Assembly (NCBI GenBank): GCA_963754235.1
Contig: CAVWFK010000018.1
Span: 241,368 to 305,367, forward strand
DNA from: DATAYA01 sp963754235
GTDB taxonomy: Bacteria > Pseudomonadota > Alphaproteobacteria > Acetobacterales > Acetobacteraceae
Direction: 5' to 3'
Length of the DNA: 64,000 nt
A program made the translations under genes and the position numbers. Positions 41,399-51,118 of the stretch are shown piece after piece (position 1 is the first letter of the stretch; every line of letters begins with the position of its first letter). The notes beneath the pieces are model-generated. The model was given only the letters and a program-made list of their open reading frames with translations, was not told where the DNA came from and ran no database searches.

Positions 41399-42015
41399 CC
41401 GGGGCGGCGATTCCCGCGCCGCGGCTCGCGTTGCGTCGGCTCGTGCTGCGCACCGCGCTGCTGGGCGGGATCGTGGTCGCGGGCTTCGGCGCCGGCTTCG
41501 CGTGGTTCGTGCACGCATCCCTTCGCCCCGGTGCGGCGCCGCCGCACGCCGACGGGATCGTGGCGCTCACCGGCGGCGCGGATCGGGTCGAGACCGCGCT
41601 GCATCTTCTGCTCGCGGGGCAGGCGCGACGGCTGCTGATCTCGGGCGTGGCCCCCGCCGCCGGACTCGCCGACCTCGCACGCCGTGCCCGGCTCGATCCC
41701 GCGCGCGTCGCCGGGCAGGTGACGCTCGGGCACCAGGCGACCTCGACGGTGGGGAATGCGACCGAGACCGCCGCCTGGGTGCAGGCGCACCGTATCCGCA
41801 CGCTGATCGTGGTCACCGCCGGCTATCACATGCAGCGGGCGCTGCTGGAGCTCGGCCGTGCGCTGCCGGGAACCCGGCTCTACCCGGACCCGGTGCTGCC
41901 GCCGGCGCTGCGCGGGCGGCTGGACGTCGCGATGCTGCGGCTGCTGGCGGAGGAATATGCAAAATACCTAGGGGCGCTGGCCGGGCTGCCGCGGCTGCCG
42001 CACGCCGCCGTATGA
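41395..42015 (+). CDS. YdcF-like (DUF218) membrane protein
   Basis: This 206-residue protein has one N-terminal membrane helix (about residues 18-40) and a DUF218 domain beginning DGIVALTGGADRVETALHLL, with VTLGHQATSTVGNATETAAW and VTAGYHMQRALLEL. DUF218 proteins (ElyC, SanA, YdcF) are linked to envelope and lipid-carrier metabolism. The GTG start overlaps the ftsX stop. In many alphaproteobacteria it sits between ftsX and plsC as here. Confidence 0.85.
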   Translation: MTGAAIPAPRLALRRLVLRTALLGGIVVAGFGAGFAWFVHASLRPGAAPPHADGIVALTGGADRVETALHLLLAGQARRLLISGVAPAAGLADLARRARLDPARVAGQVTLGHQATSTVGNATETAAWVQAHRIRTLIVVTAGYHMQRALLELGRALPGTRLYPDPVLPPALRGRLDVAMLRLLAEEYAKYLGALAGLPRLPHAAV

Positions 42016-42130
42016 TACCACCAGTCCTTCGCCCACGCTGCCAGCGGCGACGCTCAACTTCTTCTCCGTCCCCCGGGGCTAGGGGATTCACAGATCCTCC
42101 CGAAAGCCCCAATACCGGTGATCGGCGAGA

Positions 42131-42605
42131 CTCAACTCCCTCTCCGCCCTTGGGGGCGGAGAGGGTCGGGGTGAGGTGGGGGCCAGCGGCGATGGCCTTA
42201 CGGGCGCGACCCATTCCCGCACGCACGCTGCGGCGTGACAGCACTGATGTCTCGAAGCGCACGGGTCTCGCAGAAGGTCCGCACCATGGGGGAGTTTTCC
42301 CCACCTCTCCCCAGCCCTCTCCGCCCCCAGGGGCGGAGAGAGAGCGGCCGGCAGCGTGGAAACCCGTCTCGCGACGACGAGACGCACTGCTTGAGAATGT
42401 GTGAACCGCGTAGGCCCCCGGCGGCGGAGAGGGCCGGGGAGAGGTGGGGGAAACTCCCCTGCAGCACGAACCCTCTGCAACAGCCCGTCCAGATTCTCGC
42501 TCAAGTCGCAGCAGGGGTGCGAGGATGGGCCGCGGCCGGAGGGCCATCGCGGCTGGCCCCCACCTCACCCAACCCTCTCCGCCCCCAGGGGCGGAGAGGG
42601 CTTGA
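42131..42605. repeat. ~475 bp imperfect palindrome of nested repeats (ydcF-plsC gap)
   Basis: The 42016-42659 interval holds no gene. Within it the left arm (from CTCAACTCCCTCTCCGCCC at 42131) reappears inverted in the right arm (ending at about 42605): outer blocks CCTCTCCGCCC, GGTGAGGTGGGGGCCAGC and GCGATGGCC match, and the inner pair 42291-42325 / 42424-42458 matches at about 33 of 35 bases. The centre at about 42374 is GTCTCG-CGACGA-CGAGAC. Each arm also folds on itself (CTCTCCGCCCC-GGGGCGGAGAG). Frames across it are by-products. Confidence 0.8.
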
Positions 42606-42659
42606 GCCGCTCACCGACACGGGGGAGGGGCCGAGAGGTCGTTCTATTGGAACGTGCGC

Positions 42660-43400
42660 ATGAGCAGACCGGCGCGGGTGGCCGACGGGCCGGGCGTGCT
42701 GCTGCGCTCGGCGTTGTTCAATGCCTACTTCTTCGCGCTCACCTTCGTCCTCTGCTTGGCCGGGGTGCCGCTGCGCTGGATGGCGCCGTGGCGGACGGTG
42801 GCGCTGGCCCGGCTGTGGGCACGGTTGGCGCTCGCGGGGCTGCGCTGGCTTTGCGGCATCCGCCTGGTGGTGCTGGGGCGGGAGCACCTGCCGCCGCGCG
42901 GTCCGATGCTGATCGCGGCCGAGCACCAGTCGGCGTTCGACACCATCGTGTGGCACGTCGTGGTGCCGGCCCCCGCCTATGTGGTCAAGCGCGAGCTGAT
43001 GCGGCTGCCGCTGTTCGGCCCGCTGCTGCGCCACGGCGGGCAGATCGGCCTCGACCGCGCGGCCGGTGCCGCGGCGCTGCGCGGCCTGCTGCGCGACACC
43101 GAGCGCGCCGTCGCCGAGGGCCGCTCGGTCGTGATCTTCCCGCAGGGCACCCGCACGGCCCCCGGCGAGCGGGTGCCGTTGCACCCCGGCATCGCAGCGC
43201 AGGCCGCGCGCACCCATCTGCCCGTGATCCCGGTCGCGACCGATTCCGGCCGCTACTGGGGGCGCCGCGCATTCCGCAAGCGTCCGGGCACGATCCGTAT
43301 TATCGTCGGAGCACCGATCCCGCCTGGGCTCGCGCGCGCAGATTTGCTGGCGCGGATCGAGGCGGTGTGGCAGGCGGCGGCGAGGCAAGGCTGTGGATAA
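42660..43400 (+). CDS. plsC: 1-acyl-sn-glycerol-3-phosphate acyltransferase
   Basis: This 246-residue membrane enzyme makes phosphatidic acid from lysophosphatidate. It has an N-terminal hydrophobic segment, the H-x4-D motif (AEHQSAFDTIVWH), the glycerol-phosphate site VIFPQGTRTAPGE and a final HLPVIPVATDSG. ATG 42660 follows a GTG two codons earlier; either could be used, as neither has a strong ribosome site. It follows the large palindrome. The stop TAA lies within TGTGGATAA. Confidence 0.92.
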   Translation: MSRPARVADGPGVLLRSALFNAYFFALTFVLCLAGVPLRWMAPWRTVALARLWARLALAGLRWLCGIRLVVLGREHLPPRGPMLIAAEHQSAFDTIVWHVVVPAPAYVVKRELMRLPLFGPLLRHGGQIGLDRAAGAAALRGLLRDTERAVAEGRSVVIFPQGTRTAPGERVPLHPGIAAQAARTHLPVIPVATDSGRYWGRRAFRKRPGTIRIIVGAPIPPGLARADLLARIEAVWQAAARQGCG

Positions 43401-43720
43401 GTCTGTGGATCGGCTGCTCCGGCTTTCGCCGCCCGGCGCAAACAGGCCGCCCAAATGTCTCATCGCGCACGATTTTGCGAGCACCCGGCGGCATCCCGGC
43501 ATCACGGAGCCACGTTAGCAACCGCTCCCGCGCCGACGCAGTCATTTGATAAGGTTTAGAAATTTTCGTGTGCTTCGCGACCTCCAAGCAATCCGTTGCG
43601 AAATTGCTGTTGCAACCTTGCCGAAAGTTCACGCGACCGCGATGGTTGTGGATGAACCGCGCGCGTGACTCCGCAGACCATTGATCGTCAAAATAGGCGA
43701 AACCATGAGGTTGAATCGCC
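43401..43720. other. 320 bp interval without a supportable gene; TGTGGAT sites
   Basis: GC is visibly lower than in the flanks, most of all at 43540-43700. The minus strand stays open through it and into both neighbours, but a start at 43545 has no ribosome site and the product is not recognisable. Three TGTGGAT-type sites occur (TGTGGATAA at 43391, TGTGGATCG at 43403, TGTGGATGA at 43647). It may be a decayed gene. Confidence 0.4.
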
Positions 43721-44236
43721 TTGAATCTGCGTCGCGCACGCGATGAGGACGCGGCCGCGATCGGCGCCGCGCATGTGCAGGCGTGGTGGGAGACGTATCC
43801 GGGCATCGTGCCGGCTGCCCGGCTCGCGGCCCTCGATCCGGCCGAGCGGGCGCTGGTTTGGCGCGGATCGATCGCCGCCGGGCAGCACGTCGTGCTGGCC
43901 GAGGACGAGGCGGGCGTTGCCGGCTTCGCGTTGACGGCAGAGCAGCGCGAGCCGGACCTGCTTCCCGACCATGCCGGCGAGGTATGGGCGATCTACCTGC
44001 TCCGCCGCGCGCAGCGGCGCGGCATCGGGCGCGCACTGATGGCGGACGCGGCACGCCACCTCGTAGCCAAGGGTGTCGATACGATGGCGCTCTGGGTGAT
44101 GGCCGGCAACGCGGACGCGGTTGCCTTCTATGTGGCACTCGGCGGGCGGGCATTGCTGCGCCGCTCGGTGCAGCGGCCGACCTGGGTGCTCGACGAGATC
44201 GCCTTCGGCTGGGACCGGCTCGATGCGCTGGTCTAG
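43721..44236 (+). CDS. GNAT family N-acetyltransferase
   Basis: This 171-residue protein has the GNAT fold: GAAHVQAWWETYPGIVPAAR near the start, EVWAIYLLRRAQRRGIGRAL as the acetyl-CoA loop (RRGIGRAL) and LWVMAGNADAVAFYVALGGR near the C-terminus. It transfers an acetyl group to an unknown amine. The proposed start is TTG 43721; no in-frame ATG nearby gives a complete fold. It is transcribed alone and converges on the TerB-like gene. Confidence 0.87.
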   Translation: MNLRRARDEDAAAIGAAHVQAWWETYPGIVPAARLAALDPAERALVWRGSIAAGQHVVLAEDEAGVAGFALTAEQREPDLLPDHAGEVWAIYLLRRAQRRGIGRALMADAARHLVAKGVDTMALWVMAGNADAVAFYVALGGRALLRRSVQRPTWVLDEIAFGWDRLDALV

Positions 44237-44256
44237 CGGTCGGTTCCTTCCGGCGG

Positions 44257-44826
44257 TCATTCCGGGAACGCCCGCTCCAATTCTTGCAGCACCTTCTCTT
44301 CCGCAGGCGACACTTTGCCGCCGATGTCGAGGAACCCTCCCGCTGCCTCGGCGACAGCCCGCGCACGCGACAGCACCCCACGCTTGAGCGCCTGCCTGGC
44401 CGCATCGTCCTGCGTGGCCGAAAGCGCATGGATGTAGTCCTTCCAGGCGGCAAGCAGCGCGGGGGAGGGCGGCTCCGCAAGCCAGCGTTCGAACAGTTCG
44501 TGGCTGACATCCTGCTTCGCCAATCCCATCTCTGCCGCTCGGGAGAAGGCGCTTGCTCGCTCCTTGTCATCGATACTGCCGTCCGCCCAGGCCACCGCCA
44601 CCAGGGGTATGACGGAAAGGGCGGCCAGGGTCTCGCTATCGATGTTCAGGGCCGCAAGCTTCTCCATGGCGGCGTCATCGGTGATGCCGGAAGCCGCCGA
44701 CAACGCCTCCTTCTTGTGTCGCGCTTCGTCCAGCTTCCGAAGCCGTTGGCGCAACTCTTCGTCCCTCTTCGCGAAAAATGCGTTCTCCAGTGCGGCTCGG
44801 CGGTCACCCAGAAACTCGTTGCTCAT
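44257..44826 (-). CDS. TerB-like protein
   Basis: This 189-residue protein has a charged N-terminal helical region (ENAFFAKRDEELRQRLRKLD, possibly coiled coil) and a TerB-like core (IPLVAVAWADGSIDDKERAS then AFSRAAEMGLAKQDVSHELF). TerB-type proteins bind metal and associate with TerC-family membrane proteins. GGGAGAG precedes the ATG at 44826. The frameshifted terC lies immediately upstream, and the pair is probably an operon. It acts in the cytoplasm. Confidence 0.75.
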   Translation of the reverse strand: MSNEFLGDRRAALENAFFAKRDEELRQRLRKLDEARHKKEALSAASGITDDAAMEKLAALNIDSETLAALSVIPLVAVAWADGSIDDKERASAFSRAAEMGLAKQDVSHELFERWLAEPPSPALLAAWKDYIHALSATQDDAARQALKRGVLSRARAVAEAAGGFLDIGGKVSPAEEKVLQELERAFPE

Positions 44827-45699
44827 CGTGGTCTCTCCCGGAACGGTTGATGGGTCGCCCGAATTCCCCACACGTCGGGCTATTCCATGGGCAAAGTGGT
44901 ACGTCGGCAATCGCCGCGGTTTTCATCCTGTCCTCCCGACCCTCCCCGCGCGAGCCATCGTGTTCCGGGGACCTCGTCCGGCTGCGTTTTGCTTGGCGCC
45001 GCCGGGCCGCCAGCAAATTGAGGCTCTCCACCAGGACCGAAAAGCCCATAGCGGCATAGATGTAGCCACGCGGCACATGGAAGCCGGCCCCGTCTGCGAC
45101 CAGCACCATCCGATCAGCAGCAGGAACGATAGCGCTAACATCTTCACCGAGGCATGTCGCTCGATAAAGGCCGCCAGCGGATTTGAAGCGGCCAGCATCA
45201 CTGCCATCGCGACCACGATCGCCGCTACCATCACCCAGATCTCGTTGGCGATGCCGACGGCAGTGATCACGCTGTCGAGCGAGAAGACCACGTCGAGCGT
45301 GGCGATTTGGACGACCGTGCCGATGAACGTCGCGCCGTGGCGGGCGCCCTCCTCGCCCTCTCCCGTGCTGTCCACGCGCAGATGAATCTCACGCGTGCCC
45401 TTGTAGAGCAGGAAGGCACCTCCACCGATCAGGATCAGGTCGCGCCACGAGACATCATGCCCTGCCAGCGAGAAGATCGGATGGGTCAAATGGACCAGCC
45501 AAACGATCGACCAGAGCAGGACCAGCCGGGTGCCGAGCGCCAGTGCCAGGCCGAGACGGCGCGCGTGTGCCTGCTGCGCGCCCGGAAGCCGGCTGGACAG
45601 CAACGCGACGAACACCAGGTTGTCCACGCCCAGGACGACTTCGAGCGCCGCCAGGGTGACGAAGCTGGCCCAGACATGCGGATCGGCAAGCCACGCCAT
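44804..45699 (-). pseudogene. TerC family membrane protein gene, frameshifted
   Basis: Residues 1-197 (from ATG 45699) match TerC: LEVVLGVDNLVFVALLSSRL, LILIGGGAFLLYKGTREIH and LDVVFSLDSVITAVGIANEI. At the GGA codon 45111-45109 the family sequence leaves this frame. The continuation MVLVADGAGFHVPRGYIYAA, then MGFSVLVESLNLLAARRRQ, is in the -1 frame from the overlapping ATG at 45109. One base is missing there. The unshifted frame runs to 44923 with unrelated residues. It is a recent inactivating mutation, a sequence error, or programmed slippage. Confidence 0.85.
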
Positions 45700-45721
45700 C
45701 GGTGTTCAGCCCATCTCGGCT

Positions 45722-46090
45722 TTAGCGGAATTGGCCGGATTGCGAACCGTCCGGCAATCCCATCCAGTGCGGCCGACGATGCTCGATCCAGGCCAGGATT
45801 CGCCCGGTGGCGTTCCGCAGCGGCCTGACATCCTCGGCCAGCAGCACCAGCCCGAGCGGCAGCATCCACAACCCGAAGATCGGGAGGATGCTGACCAGGC
45901 CTCCGAGAATGAGCAGCAACCCAACGGCGATCCGGAACCGACGCGCGCTTGGCCGGCGCAGCCACCGGATGGTGCCTTGCATGCGTTGCGGCAGCCGCCG
46001 GAGCAGCAGATCGAGCCGCCGCTCACGATCATCATCTGCGCTCGATAGGTTACTATCGATCCTGCCCCACGCGTCGTCCTGAGTGCGCAT
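45722..46090 (-). CDS. small two-helix membrane protein (PGPGW-like)
   Basis: This 122-residue protein has a charged N-terminal region (SSADDDRERRLDLLLRRLPQ) and a hydrophobic hairpin (RIAVGLLLILGGLVSILPIF then LWMLPLGLVLLAEDVRPLR, about residues 53-92). The hairpin resembles the small PGPGW-type membrane proteins of alphaproteobacteria, often misnamed tryptophan synthase. GAAGGAG precedes the ATG. It lies upstream of terC on the same strand. Function unknown. Confidence 0.65.
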   Translation of the reverse strand: MRTQDDAWGRIDSNLSSADDDRERRLDLLLRRLPQRMQGTIRWLRRPSARRFRIAVGLLLILGGLVSILPIFGLWMLPLGLVLLAEDVRPLRNATGRILAWIEHRRPHWMGLPDGSQSGQFR

Positions 46091-46324
46091 GCACGGCTCC
46101 TTCCTGAACGCACCGTGAGCGCATCGGAAAGCCGGGGCGAGGATTACGGGGCTCGGAAAGTCACCGGCCCGGAGATCGACGGTTCCCGAGCGTGCACCGA
46201 CGCGGGACACGGCGATCCGACATCACAAGAGTGGACGACAAGCATGCCGTCCTTCTTGTCAGAGGGGCCCGGATCGATTGCAAACCCAACTGGGTGAGCC
46301 CAAACGCCCTTTCAAGACGCGGCG

Positions 46325-48148
<1,824 letters not shown>

Positions 48149-48283
48149 ACTTGCCCGCCCCGTCAATTCACCCGCCGAGAGTTCCCGTCCCGGGCGCGTA
48201 TGGCAAGCGCGAATCGTCGCCGGCGCCTTGTCCCCGTCCCCCCTGCCCACTACCCTGCGGCCCGCTGCCCTGCGAAGGCCACC
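48149..48283. promoter_or_regulatory. divergent glmS/pyrH promoter region
   Basis: These 135 bp must carry both promoters. They are GC-rich, with no clear consensus pair, palindrome or riboswitch visible. There is no sign of the glmS ribozyme, which belongs to Gram-positive bacteria. Confidence 0.4.
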
Positions 48284-49006
48284 ATGTCCGGACCGCCCAT
48301 CTATCGCCGTGTCCTGTTGAAAGTGTCCGGCGAGGCACTGATGGGCCGGCGTGAGTACGGGCTGGATACCGAGGTGATCGGGCGCATCGCGGGCGACGTG
48401 CGCGACGTCACCGCCATGGGCGTGCAGGTGTGCCTCGTGATCGGCGGCGGCAATATCTTCCGCGGCGTCTCCGCCGCCTCCTCCGGCATGGACCGTGCGC
48501 AGGCCGACTACATCGGGATGCTGGCGACCGTGATGAATGCGCTGGCGATGCAGAACGCGCTGGAGAAGCAGGGCGCGCCCACCCGCGTGCAGTCGGCGAT
48601 CCCGATGGCCTCGGTATGCGAGCCTTACATCCGCCGCCGCGCCGAACGGCACATGGAGAAGGGCCGCGTCGTGATCTTCGCCGCCGGCATCGGCGACCCG
48701 TTCTTCACGACCGACACCGCGGCCGCACTTCGCGCCGCCGAGATGCGCTGCGACGCGCTGCTCAAGGGCACCCAGGTCGATGGCGTCTATTCCGCCGACC
48801 CGCGTCGTGTCCCCGGCGCCGAACGCTACGAGCGGCTCTCCTATCTCGACGTGCTCTCGCGCGACCTGCATGTGATGGACGCCGCCGCGATCAGCCTGGC
48901 TCGCGAGAACAGGCTGCCGATCGTGGTGTTCAACATCCAGACCCCCGGCGCCTTTGCCGCGGTGATGCGCGGCGAGGGCCGGTTCACGACCATCACGGAA
49001 ACCTGA
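48284..49006 (+). CDS. pyrH: UMP kinase
   Basis: This 240-residue cytoplasmic kinase converts UMP to UDP. It has the amino-acid-kinase fold with RRVLLKVSGEALMG, VIGGGNIFRGVSAASSGMDR, the tail of the substrate loop TGNPFFTTDTAA-like IGDPFFTTDTAAALR, and TQVDGVYSADPRRVPGAER. It starts the long forward envelope run. rpsB and tsf, its usual neighbours, are not in front of it. The ATG at 48284 opens MSGPPIYRRV. Confidence 0.96.
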   Translation: MSGPPIYRRVLLKVSGEALMGRREYGLDTEVIGRIAGDVRDVTAMGVQVCLVIGGGNIFRGVSAASSGMDRAQADYIGMLATVMNALAMQNALEKQGAPTRVQSAIPMASVCEPYIRRRAERHMEKGRVVIFAAGIGDPFFTTDTAAALRAAEMRCDALLKGTQVDGVYSADPRRVPGAERYERLSYLDVLSRDLHVMDAAAISLARENRLPIVVFNIQTPGAFAAVMRGEGRFTTITET

Positions 49007-49031
49007 CCAGCGGGTCGCGGAGGAACAGGCC

Positions 49032-49598
49032 ATGCCGGCCGATCTCAACAAGCTCAAGCAGGAACTCGTCCGGCGTATGGACGGGGCGATGGAGACGCTC
49101 CGGCGCGAATTCGCGGGCCTTCGGACCGGCCGGGCGAGCCCGGGCCTGCTGGAGCCGGTACGCGTCGCCGCCTATAGCTCGGAGGTGCCGCTTGCGCAGG
49201 TGGGGACCATCGGCGTGCCCGAGCCGCGGCTGATCACCGTGCAGGTCTGGGACCGCAGCCTGGTCTCGGCGGTGGAGAAGGCGATCCGCGACGCCGGCCT
49301 CGGTCTCAATCCCGCCTCGGACGGCCAGCTCGTCCGGGTGCCGATCCCGCAGCTCACCACCGAGCGCCGCAACGAGCTTGCCAAGCTCGCCGGCAAATAT
49401 GCCGAGGGCGGGCGCGTCGCAGTGCGCGCCGTGCGGCGCGATGGCATGGAACAGATCAAGGCCTTCGAGAAGAAGCACGAGATCGGCGAGGATCGATCCA
49501 AGCAATGGCACGACGAGGTGCAGAAGCTCACCGACCAGTACGTGAAGAAGATCGACGAACAGCTTGCGGAGAAGGAGCGCGATATCCGTCAGGTCTGA
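49032..49598 (+). CDS. frr: ribosome recycling factor
   Basis: This 188-residue factor splits post-termination ribosomes with EF-G. Hallmarks are FAGLRTGRASPGLLEPVRVA, the PLAQVGTIGVPEPRLITVQV region and ELAKLAGKYAEGGRVAVRAV, with a coiled C-terminal helix. Length is normal. GGAGGAACAG precedes the ATG. It follows pyrH by 25 bases and is followed at once by uppS. Confidence 0.97.
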   Translation: MPADLNKLKQELVRRMDGAMETLRREFAGLRTGRASPGLLEPVRVAAYSSEVPLAQVGTIGVPEPRLITVQVWDRSLVSAVEKAIRDAGLGLNPASDGQLVRVPIPQLTTERRNELAKLAGKYAEGGRVAVRAVRRDGMEQIKAFEKKHEIGEDRSKQWHDEVQKLTDQYVKKIDEQLAEKERDIRQV

Positions 49599-49605
49599 CC
49601 CGGAC

Positions 49606-50319
49606 GTGCCGGCACAGCAGGTTCCGCGCCACGTCGCCATCATCATGGACGGCAACGGCCGCTGGGCTGCCGCCCGCGGCCTGCCGCGTGTCGCCGGTCA
49701 TCGCGCGGGTGCTCAGGCCGTGCGCCGCGCGATCGAGGCGGCCGGCGAGCACGGCGTCGCCTGGATCACGCTCTACGCGTTCAGCAGCGAGAACTGGCGT
49801 CGGCCCGAGAGCGAGATCACCGACCTCACCGGCCTGTTGCGCCACTATGTCCGCAGCGAACTCGCCGAGTTCGCTGCCCGCGGCGTGCGGCTGCGGGTGA
49901 TCGGCGAGCGCGAGCGCTTCGCTGCCGACATCCGCGCCGACCTCGCCGATGCCGAGCGCCGGACCGAGGCCAATACCGGGCTCAATCTGACGGTGGCACT
50001 CTCCTACGGCGCGCGCACCGAGATCGTCGCCGCCGCCCGCGCCTGCGCCGAGGACGCGGCTGCCGGACGGCTCGCGCCGAGCGCGCTCGACGAGGCGCAT
50101 TTCGCCGGCCGGCTGGGCACGGCGGAGATGCCCGATCCCGACCTGCTGATCCGCACCAGCGGCGAGCAGCGGCTTTCCAACTTCCTGCTTTGGCAGCTCG
50201 CCTATTCCGAGCTGGTGTTCCTCGACGTGCTGTGGCCGGATTTCTCGGCCGCGCATTTCGCCGCCGCCCTGGAGGAATACGACCGTCGCGAGCGTCGCTT
50301 CGGTGCCCGGCCGGGCTGA
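49606..50319 (+). CDS. uppS: isoprenyl transferase (undecaprenyl diphosphate synthase)
   Basis: This 237-residue enzyme makes the C55 lipid carrier of cell-wall synthesis. Motifs are IIMDGNGRWAAARGLPRVAG (with the catalytic Asp), LYAFSSENWRRP and RTSGEQRLSNFLLWQLAYSE. GTG 49606 is proposed, eight bases after the frr stop; the frame is open further up inside frr. It overlaps cdsA by 17 bases. Confidence 0.95.
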   Translation: MPAQQVPRHVAIIMDGNGRWAAARGLPRVAGHRAGAQAVRRAIEAAGEHGVAWITLYAFSSENWRRPESEITDLTGLLRHYVRSELAEFAARGVRLRVIGERERFAADIRADLADAERRTEANTGLNLTVALSYGARTEIVAAARACAEDAAAGRLAPSALDEAHFAGRLGTAEMPDPDLLIRTSGEQRLSNFLLWQLAYSELVFLDVLWPDFSAAHFAAALEEYDRRERRFGARPG

Positions 50320-51118
50320 GCCGCGCCCCCGGCACTGGATCGACCTGCGGCCCCGCTCCGTCTCGGCGGCGCTGCTGGCGGCGGCCACCCTTGCCTGCCT
50401 GTGGGCTGGGTTTGCTGCCTGGGCGGTGCTGGTGATGCTTATCGCTGCCGGCCTCGCCCTGGAATGGGTGCGGCTATGCGGCACGCGGCCGGCCCGGTTG
50501 CCGGGGCTGCTGGTGCCGATCGCGTCAATCCTGCCGGTGGTGGCGGCGGCCGCCGGTCGGCCAATGCTGGGCGGCGTGCTGCTCGCGGCCGGCTTCGCGG
50601 CGTGCTGGGCCGCCTCCCGCCGCTGGGTGCTCGCCGCCGGCGCCATCTATGTGGGCGCGGCCGGGCTGGCCCTGATCTGGCTGCGCGAGGACGCGGCCGC
50701 CGGGCGGATCAACGTGCTGTTCCTGATGCTGGTCGTGTGGGCGAGCGATATCGGGGCCTATGCGGTGGGCCGTCTGTGCGGCGGGCCGAAGCTCGCGCCG
50801 CTGATCTCGCCGGGCAAGACATGGGCGGGGGCGGCGGGCGGTCTCGCCGCCGCCGTGGGCGCGGGGCTCGCGGTAGCTCTGTGGGCACCCGGCCTGCCGG
50901 TCCGCACCGCGCTGGTCGCGGGGGCGCTCGGAGTGGTATCGCAGGCGGGGGACCTGCTGGAGAGCGCCATCAAACGCCGATTCGGAGTGAAGGACACGGG
51001 GCGGCTGATCCCCGGGCATGGCGGGCTGCTCGACCGGCTCGATGGCGTGCTGGCGGCGGCCCCGGCCGCAGCCTTGCTCGCCGTGGTGCTCGGGCGCGGG
51101 GTGCATCTGTGGCGGTAA
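50303..51118 (+). CDS. cdsA: phosphatidate cytidylyltransferase
   Basis: This 271-residue polytopic enzyme makes CDP-diacylglycerol. The family motif is clear near the C-terminus: SQAGDLLESAIKRRFGVKDT then IPGHGGLLDRLDG. It also has VVWASDIGAYAVGRLCGG and SPGKTWAGAAGG. The GTG start overlaps the uppS end, and dxr starts inside its 3' end. Confidence 0.94.
   Translation: MPGRAEPRPRHWIDLRPRSVSAALLAAATLACLWAGFAAWAVLVMLIAAGLALEWVRLCGTRPARLPGLLVPIASILPVVAAAAGRPMLGGVLLAAGFAACWAASRRWVLAAGAIYVGAAGLALIWLREDAAAGRINVLFLMLVVWASDIGAYAVGRLCGGPKLAPLISPGKTWAGAAGGLAAAVGAGLAVALWAPGLPVRTALVAGALGVVSQAGDLLESAIKRRFGVKDTGRLIPGHGGLLDRLDGVLAAAPAAALLAVVLGRGVHLWR

Noticed and set aside
42088..42504. Long frames on both strands inside the ydcF-plsC palindrome
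   Set aside because: They mirror each other because of the palindrome, have no ribosome sites and match no family.
43300..43806. 168-codon reverse frame across the plsC-GNAT gap
   Set aside because: It runs into both neighbouring genes in antisense, has no ribosome site and gives no recognisable protein. It may be a relic, but I cannot support it as a gene.
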